The notes below the pieces were generated by a model that saw only the letters and a program-made list of their open reading frames with translations, was not told the DNA's origin and did not search any database. Shown here in pieces: positions 48,125 to 56,700 of a DNA stretch of 64,000 bases; positions within the stretch are counted from its first letter, which is position 1; every line of letters starts with the position of its first letter. Origin of the DNA: Diogma glabrata (Eukaryota > Arthropoda > Insecta > Diptera > Cylindrotomidae); assembly GCA_963693315.1 (NCBI GenBank), contig OY856187.1, positions 117,593,166-117,657,165 on the forward strand, in the 5' to 3' direction. A program made the position numbers and the translations under genes.

Positions 48125-48449
48125 TTAAAATGCAATATTTAAAAATATAGTTTTTACTGTTTATTTTTTTATTTTATTAATAATAATATAAACTTCCTTA
48201 TAGTAACAATTTGAATTTGATTTTTTATTTATTTTATTGAATATCGATTTCGACTTACGTCATCCTCAGTTCTTAAATTATTATTCTAGAATAATAATTA
48301 AAGAACTGAGGATGACGTAAGTCGAAATCGATATTCAATAAAATAAATAAAAAATCAAATTCAAATTGTTACTATAAGGAAGTTTATATTATTATTAATA
48401 AAATAAAAAATAAACAGTAAAAAGTATATTTTTAAATATTGCATTTTAA
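48125..48449. mobile_element. 325-bp near-perfect palindrome bordered by TTAA
   Basis: The left arm, 48125..48280, and the right arm, 48297..48449, are almost exact inverted copies with only a short AT spacer (ATTATTATTCTAGAATAATAAT). The outermost four bases on both sides are TTAA, as for piggyBac-type insertion, although TTAA is frequent in such AT-rich DNA. Each arm carries AACTGAGGATGACGTAAGTC followed by GAAATCGATATTC on the outward strand. It may be an inverted dimer of a short repeat. No coding frame. Confidence 0.88.
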
Positions 48450-48974
48450 CATAAAGTTCTATTTAGTTCTACATACATGAAACACTCTGTACAAAATTAA
48501 GAAAGCATATTACATATTTTCATATTTTCTAATTACATTAAAAACAATTTTGTGTAATAATTTATATATTTGTGAATTTGCAAATTTTTAGAGCATTTGG
48601 ATGAATTTGTTGAATTTATCTAACAAATAATAACATAACATTTTTATAAAATGTGTCTTATAATTATACAGCTTCATGGCTAACAAAAGTTTAAATAAAT
48701 AAATAAATGTTCATACCGATGATGACATCAATGATTGATTGAAGATTATTAAAACAAAAGAAAATGGATCAAACGAATATTATTGTTGCTGTGTACAGTT
48801 AAGAGACAAACAAAAATAATTTCTTATTTTGTTTAAGGGAACATTCCGAATCAAAAATGTTTAGAATAACGATCGATTGATCGATTTTTCTAGATTCAAA
48901 GGGATAGTAGTTAAGCAAGATTTTCTAGAAAGAATTAATTGATTGTAAACGAAACGGTGTATCGTGCATATGAA

Positions 48975-49312
48975 ACCGTGTAAATAGAAGTACATAAAAT
49001 TATTTTTTGTAAATAAAGTTTCAAGTGTTATTTAATAGAAATATCTTGTGTATTAATTTGCACGGTATGTATACACTGGAAATGGCTACAACCAACCGTT
49101 GCAGTTTCTGAAGCTATTCGAAGAATATTCTAGATAGGAATATTGTTGCTGCACTTTTTTTCTGTTGTTGTGGAACAATAGCAGTGTTGTATACGTAAAA
49201 AAACCTGAGTTTTTACTTCAAATCAGCGATTATATCCAAAAAGTTATTTGAGAATTACATTTATCGAACTCAGAGTAATACCAATTCGAAGTAAGGTTAA
49301 ACAAGGTGACAT
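48975..49312 (+). repeat. Half LTR, same family as 205..864
   Basis: From TTTTTGTAAATAAAGTT (49003) through GTGTTATTTAATAGAAATAT, CCGTTGCAGTTTCTGAAGCT, GAAGAATATTCTAGATAGGA and TGTTGTTGTGGAACAATA to GGTGACA (49312), this follows the R-U5 half of the LTR with many substitutions. The U3 half is missing or too diverged. Oldest of the three LTR copies. Confidence 0.75.
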
Positions 49313-50219
49313 TATTTTTCTACTGAAACTACTTTTTTCGAGTTGCTCGACATGATACCTCAAGTTCTACTCAAACCATTCACTTGAAATACTGTGGAAA
49401 TTTGTTTGTATATCACTCTATATCCCTTGGATTTGAAAACAAAACAGTAGAAAAAAAATTTTTTTTTTCAACTGTCGCCAAAATTATAATTTTAATTCGG
49501 AGTGCAATGGAATCTCAAATTTTGTTTATAAATTATAAACAAATAAATCGTAGCCATTTTTTTAATTTTTTTCCAAGTGCGGCATCATAGCGACATCTTT
49601 TTTAATGAAACAAAACATGTCTGGAAAGTGGTTAGGAAATATGTGAGCATTTCAGTCAAAAATTAATCAGTTCCTTTTTTGGTAAACATTTTTTTTATCA
49701 ATATATGGAAAAAAATAAAATCGAAGTTGATTTCAAGATATTTATTACGATGAATATTTTATGTGTAATGTATGTGTAATAAATGCAATCATATGGAAAT
49801 ACACATATAAATACCAAAAAAATTTATACTTTTGAGCACATGTAAAAAAAATAGAATTACAGACTCAAGCAAATTCTATAGCGGCACCTTGAATTACAAA
49901 AAAAAATTCTTTTTAACCAAACCAATAGCGCACACCAGTTGCACAATCACTTCATATTCTAATCTTTTAACCTAAAATCATTTTGCTATTAAAATAATAA
50001 ACAAAACTTATCAAATAAAATTTTAAAAATTAAAATAAACCCGAAAATTATTTGAAAATAAAAACGAAATCTTAAAACTTGCACATTTTTTAGTTAATTT
50101 TAAAAATAATAATATAAAAATATTGTTAAACAAAATTAAGAAAAGGATTTTTATAACGCTTAACTTTTAAATGACAATATATCCCATTTTTAATGTATGC
50201 CGGATTCTTGTATTATCCT
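49313..50219. other. AT-rich stretch downstream of InR
   Basis: No coding feature supported. This is the 3' flank of InR on the minus strand. Nothing else recognised. Confidence 0.4.
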
Positions 50220-50225
50220 TTTATT
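50220..50225 (-). terminator. Candidate InR polyadenylation signal
   Basis: AATAAA on the minus strand about 80 bases after the InR stop codon. It is the first such hexamer downstream; alternatives further on cannot be excluded. Confidence 0.45.
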
Positions 50226-50303
50226 TTTTTGTTACTATTAATGAATTTTGATTAAAACTATTTTTGTTTGTTTTTGTTGTTATTAATTTGATCAAACTAT
50301 TTT

Positions 50304-50751
50304 TTACTGTTGTTTTTGTCCTAGAGGTATAACAAACCCGTTACCAAGCGGCTTATTTGCTATATCACTCTTATTGTTTAATTTTTGATATTCTGTATTA
50401 TTGAAATGTTTACTTAATCCTCCACCACTACCAACAATATTATGTCCACTTCCAGAACCAAAAAATGAATTACGAAGATTACCAAAACTCTCACCAAATC
50501 CTGAACCATTACTTCTCCCAACTCTACTACTTAATCCGCCACCTCCAGCTTCTAAACTATATCCAGCTCCTCCTATGTCTATTTTTCTTCCTTCGTATAT
50601 ATCATTACTACGTTCTGATGTTGATAATGTTAGATTTAAACTATTTTTGTCATCCCCTTTGCTTATGTTTGAAAAAACACCACTGCGTTCACTTTGAGAT
50701 GATGGTACTATATAATTGTTTAAAGTGAATATACCAGAACCCATTCCACCA
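50304..50751 (-). CDS. InR: InR last exon: Gly/Ser/Asn-rich C-terminal tail
   Basis: The exon starts after a weak acceptor (ACATGAAG, 50759..50752). The one base it supplies completes the codon left by the previous exon (AG+T, Ser). It encodes [20 protein letters not shown], a glycine/serine-rich middle with [20 protein letters not shown], and ends [10 protein letters not shown]...[11 protein letters not shown]. The tail has tyrosines in NNYIVP, NDIYEG and NNTEYQKL contexts but no NPxY repeats, unlike the long tail of Drosophila InR. The acceptor lacks a good pyrimidine tract, so the exact start is less certain than the frame. Confidence 0.8.
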
Positions 50752-53700
50752 CTTCATGTCGGAATGGTTTATAGTTTATATATATTTTTGTATTTGTTTT
50801 TAATTTTTTTTATTCGAAAGAAAAATAGGAAAATTTATAATTTAGTTTTAAAATTATAATAAAATTATTTTTAAAATTTAATTTTTTTCTAAATAATATT
50901 GTCTTAAATCTAGAAAAAAAAATTAAAACAATAAATAAAATAAATTAATTGTAAATTATTAGATTCGGTAATTATGTTTTACTATTTTTTGGTATAAATT
51001 ATAAATAGATATCCACATATTATATCAAAACGAATATAATATGTAGTTAGTTTTTGTAATTAAAAAAAAAATAAAATATAGGTGGGAATTGATAAGTATG
51101 GAGTTTTTATTATTACTAAACAGTAAACAGATCAAAAAAATTCTATTGATAAACTGTTTTTTAAAGTTAATTTTGGAATGATTACTTCAATAATAACCGA
51201 AAATCTAACCAAATGTTTTATTGTTTTTATAGTTTAATGAATAATGCAAATAATTTACTTTATTTCATAAAAATAATAATAATGAAAAATGATAAAAATA
51301 ATAATAAAAAAACATGTAGAAATAAAAATATGAATCGCGGATGCCAATCACAAATGAAAATTTAAAATAAAAAGTAACAATAACTAATTATGCCGATTAG
51401 GAATAGATAAGTAATAAAAAAAAAATTTAATAATTATACTAAATTTTGAAAAGTTTATATAATAATAATAAAAAAAAATACAATTTTGTTCACGCTCAAT
51501 GATTACCTAAAAATGAAGTTCTCACCTTAACGGCGAGTGTGTTGACCTTATTCTTGGGAGTGGATCTTCCTCTTCATGTGCTAAATGACTATCATTTCTA
51601 TCAAATGAATAATTATCAGGATCTACATCCGAACTAAATACTTCTTCGTGTCGTAATGGCGTTGTTACATCATCCAATGTGGCTACTATTTTGATTTAAA
51701 AAATTTTAATTTAGAAATTATTTTAATAAGTTATAAAAAAATAATTTACAATTGAATAACTTGTTTTTAAATTTACGTGACTTTCATTGCCAAACAAACA
51801 ACAAATAAATACGACATAATAGTTATTTATGTACCAAGGGTGTAAAGTTATAAATTTCAGTCCCAATTGAGAATTTGTAGGCCGAGACGTTAGTCGAAAT
51901 TAACTTTAAGCCTATGGTGCACACAACATTTTTTACACTTCCTATTATTTATTAATTTTATGAGAAAAATATGCTAAGATTTTAACAAAAAGAGGGCGTA
52001 GAGTAACAATAAAAGGGCGTAAAGTAATGAAAAAAGGGTGTAGGTAGAGTAAACCGTTCGGAAAAAATGTTTTATGCCAACCTTAAGGAAGCGTAAAATA
52101 GTTCATTATGTATAGGAAGTGTAAAATAGTTATTTATGTACCAAGGCTGCAAAGTTATATATTTCAACCCGATTGAGAATTTTTAACCGAGACATTAGTC
52201 GAGGAACAGCTAGGGCTGAAATTAACTTTACACTTGTGGTACATACAATATTTTTACACTTCTTCAAGAGGGCGTAAATTAATAAAACAAGGGCGTAAAG
52301 TAATAAAAACAGAACGTAAAATAACAATAAGCGGACGTAAAGTAATCCGTACGAAAAAAAATTTTTTTACACAAAATTAAGGAAGCGTAAAATAGTTCAT
52401 TATGCAAGGAAGTGTAAAAAATAATTTACTCAATAGCAATAACAACGCGAATAATAAAAAATATGTCGGAAAAAAAATTATTATAAAATAAAAACGTACA
52501 TCGAGCGAGCATTTGCGCCACCAATTCTTGTCCTTCATTCGAATGGTAGAATGATACATTACGAAAGTTAGGATTTGCATCATCAAGTAATATTGAAACT
52601 ATATTCAAAAAACTAGGACGTGCACTCGGACGGTGTTGCCAGCATCTTCGCATCATATCGTATAAAATATCGGGACAATTTTCTGGACGTTCCATAACAC
52701 CGCCATCAATAACATAACGTAACACTTGATCGTTTGATAATCCCTACAGAGGAACAAATTTATATTTTGAGCTAAGTAAATCAAATAAATTTAATACCTG
52801 ATACGGTTGTGATGCTAATGTTGCCATTTCCCATAATACAACACCAAAACTAAATACGTCACTTGCACTAGTAAAAACCCCATCTTTTAAACTTTCAGGC
52901 GCCATCCATCGTACAGGTAGCAAACCTTTTGTTCCTTTGCGATAGTAATCCGTTTCATAAATATCTCGTGTCATACCAAAATCACCTATTTTAACAGTTA
53001 AATCTTCAGCAACCATACAGTTTCTCGCAGCTAAATCTCGATGTACAAATTTTTTAGCAGAGAGATAGGCCATACCATCTGCAATTTCGATGGCCATCTA
53101 AAAATTAAAAAATTTATTTGAAACAAGGTGAACCATTATAATTTAAATATTTATAGTTACTTGTAATATTCTCTTTAGTGTCGGTGGCTGAGATGGAGGT
53201 CGTTCAGTTTTTGCAGCTTCAGCATCAGGTCTATGTGATCTTAAATATCCTTTTAAATCTCCATTGGCCATTAGTTCCATAACAACCAGTGTAGGCTGTC
53301 CACATGAAACAACCCCCAATAATCGGACAACATGATTGGTGTCAAATGCTTTCATCACGCTAGCCTCTTTCAAGAAGTTTATTCTTTCGCGATCTGTGGC
53401 ATTTTCATTTACCGTTTTTATAGCACAAGGCATATCTTTCCCATTTTTATGTAAATCTTTTATAATTCCCTCGTAAACCATACCAAACGATCCTTGTCCT
53501 AACTCACGACTTTTTGTTATATCATCACGAGGAACTTCCCATTCATCCGGTGTGTACTGCATACTAACATACTCTGGATTAACAGACGCTATAATTTTCA
53601 AATCATTTACCGGAAGATATTTTCTACGAATGAAATATGCAACAAGCCCAAATACTAATAGTAAAACAAAAACCAGGACAACAATAATTATAACTAGTGA

Positions 53701-56700
53701 TGACTTCGTATTCATTTCCTATAGAACAAAATAGAATTAGAAAATGAATTAAATTAATTGTAATATTTTCATTTCTACATACAACATAAATATATTTCTT
53801 TTCAGAATAATAACCATCTCCAGCTAATGAAGTTGCCATTACTTGAACACTATAATTTCCTGTTTCTAGTTTTGTTATTAGATAGGTTTTGCTTTGATTC
53901 AAAAACATTCGATGTGTGATACAATAAGCTTGAGGTTTAGAATTTTCAACGTCAACTCGTTGGTATCGAATAGTGTATGTTACAATAAAACCATTTGGAC
54001 GTTCTGGTGGAGACCATGTTAATCTAGCTGTCCCAGAGCTTTGATTCCCTTGATCAACCATCACTTGTAGATTGTAGACATTATCAGCCGTTTCTTAAAT
54101 AATCAATTATATGTTGTTAGTATTAAATATTTCACATAAAATAATTAAAAATTAATTATATAAATGGACAAATAAAGATAAATTTAATATAATAAATTTA
54201 TAAATGGTTTGTTTAATTATTTTTTATGATTAATAGTGAACGTAAAATATGATTTTACTAGATATTAAATTGGTGACCTCTACGAAATGATATTTTAATC
54301 GCCAGCATGTTAAAGTTAATAACAATGTGATTTCAAACGCAGTAAACGTAAAACCGTTTTTTGAGCTAACAAAAATACTAAGACCCATCGTCCAACTACG
54401 TGGATACAATGACGTTTTGATGGGCAACTTAGATTCATAACAAGTCAAAACGCACTTCTCCTAAAGTTTTCGTCTCCTAAGCTCTCGACTCTTGTTTTCG
54501 CATCTCCTTACGTACAGTATTACGTATATCTCTGCAACCTCCATAAGAAGGTCTCTTTCAGATCATTAGCCGCGATGGTAAAAATTTCGTCATTGACCGT
54601 AAAGGTTAACACATTCGAGTGATTAAAATCGACATCGATTAAAATCTTGCTTTAGTGAACAATCTCCAAACGCCTTCTTCGAGTAACAATTGTAGTCGCG
54701 CAGACGAACCATCTTCCATTAAGGTAAACGTTCATCCCACTCTTCCGGAAACATCCTCGCCTTCCCATTCCACCTCTGAGGAAGCGAGGAAACCCGACGC
54801 AAAGGCAAATGTTCTAGCCAGGAAAGTCAAACTCCACTCCGTTCCCCAAACACATTATTTTAACCCAACAAACGCAAACATAGGGCGAACATAGCTTTAA
54901 TAGGCGAACATAGCTTTAATAATTTTTTGCGATATTGTTGGTAATGCCTAGGTAACAATTCTAAAAAAGTGAAACAAATATTATTCATACTTGTGTGGCG
55001 ATAAAAAAGTTTCCTAAATTTTTAACATGTTATAGATCGTTAAGCAAAAAGAACTGAAAAAGGAGGAATTCCTAAATATATATTCTGCTATAAAAAATAA
55101 TAATAAAAATAAAATAAAAAATTTTCACTATAAAGGAGTAACTTAATAATCTAAAACAATTAAAAATCTTTTACTTATACTTAATTGATTATCAAAGTGA
55201 TAAAAACATACAAATTACAAACCAGTGAAAATAAAATTGTGGAAAACCATATTAATATACATATTCTTAACAAGCCTAGGAAAACACAATCTACTGAGAC
55301 ACACAACTGGAAATAAGTGCTTCTATCAAGGAAGATTAAAAATGTTTCCCAAATGAGCTAGTATATGTAGTGTACACTAGCTCAGTTGGGAAACGGAATC
55401 ACCTGTATCCAATGTTTAATCTAAAGTTATCAGAGCAGCTATGGATATAAAACGAATTTTTGGATTACTTTAATTACTTTAGTCCAATTAAGCTGGACTT
55501 AAGCGAAAGTAATCATCTTTCATATCTCTTCCCAATTTGAACACATGTTGGTTTGTTTGCGTTATGGACTTTTGATCGTTTGCCTATTAAGGACTTTTGA
55601 CAGTTCTTTGTGTGTTCCGTAAATAATTTATTTGGAGGTTTTAGCAGGAAACCCTATTTTGTTTTCATAGGCAATCTTAAGCTGTTTTTTGAAGTTTTAA
55701 CTGCGACATGCTCAACAAATTTACACCAATTGAATGCAGTTTATTCCATCAAGAAGGATCTATCTTGGGAGACAAATGTACTAGGCACAACGGACAACAA
55801 AATCCATCAAGATCACATAGTTATTCCTTTAATACTAGTATATTAAAAGAAAAACAATTAAAATGTGTATGCCTTAGATGAGCAAAAATCAGAGTTTAAA
55901 ACGCTCCTTATATAATTCCTTTACTCCGTTATTTCAGAGCGACTAACATAAAATAAATATAACACTCCTAAATACAGGAGTAAAAGTAATAAAATATCGT
56001 TCTTACTCCGATATTGAAATCAACATTTTCTTTCAAATACTCGAACATTTAATTTTTGCTTCGTAATTGATGCTTTCCAAAGTAAAAAGTGAATAATTTT
56101 TGAGAATGTTTTATTTAATTTTTCGTGTATTTTTATAAAAATATATAAAAAGGATGACGAAAAGGTACTAATTTTCTTCTTTTGCAAATACATAAAATTA
56201 ATAAAATAACTAGTGGGGTGGGGGTGTGACCATAGGGGCCACGCCAGGAACTTCCCGTAAGATTACAAACAACCAGTTACTGGATAAGGTATACTAAAAT
56301 CCCAAACATAAAAAAAAATTATACAATATAATTTAACTGCATTGTTCAAAAATATTGTTACGTTTTTCCAACCTTACTTCGAATTGGCCTAACTCACAAT
56401 TCGATAAACGCAGTTCCCAATCTCTTTCTGAGTTCGATCACTGATTAGTTAGCAAACACACCAGGTTTTATTAGGTATTCAACTCCTTAATTGTTCCACA
56501 ACAACAGGAAACAATACAGCGCACAATATTCCTAACTAGAATATTCTTCCAACAGCTTCGAAACTCCAACGGTTTATTGTGGAAATTTCCAATTCACAAC
56601 GTTCAAAGTATTTCTATACTCAATAAAACTTAAAACTTTATTCACTAATTTAAAGATCACTTTTATAATTTTAACTTCACAATCGCAGGTTTAAAATAAA

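Noticed and set aside
48304..48327. Canonical hammerhead ribozyme
   Set aside because: CUGANGA and GAAA are present, but an extra base before stem II and no convincing stem I break the consensus. Kept only as a low-confidence observation.
50401..50728. Proline/leucine-rich plus-strand ORFs
   Set aside because: Antisense shadows of the Gly/Ser-rich InR tail exon.
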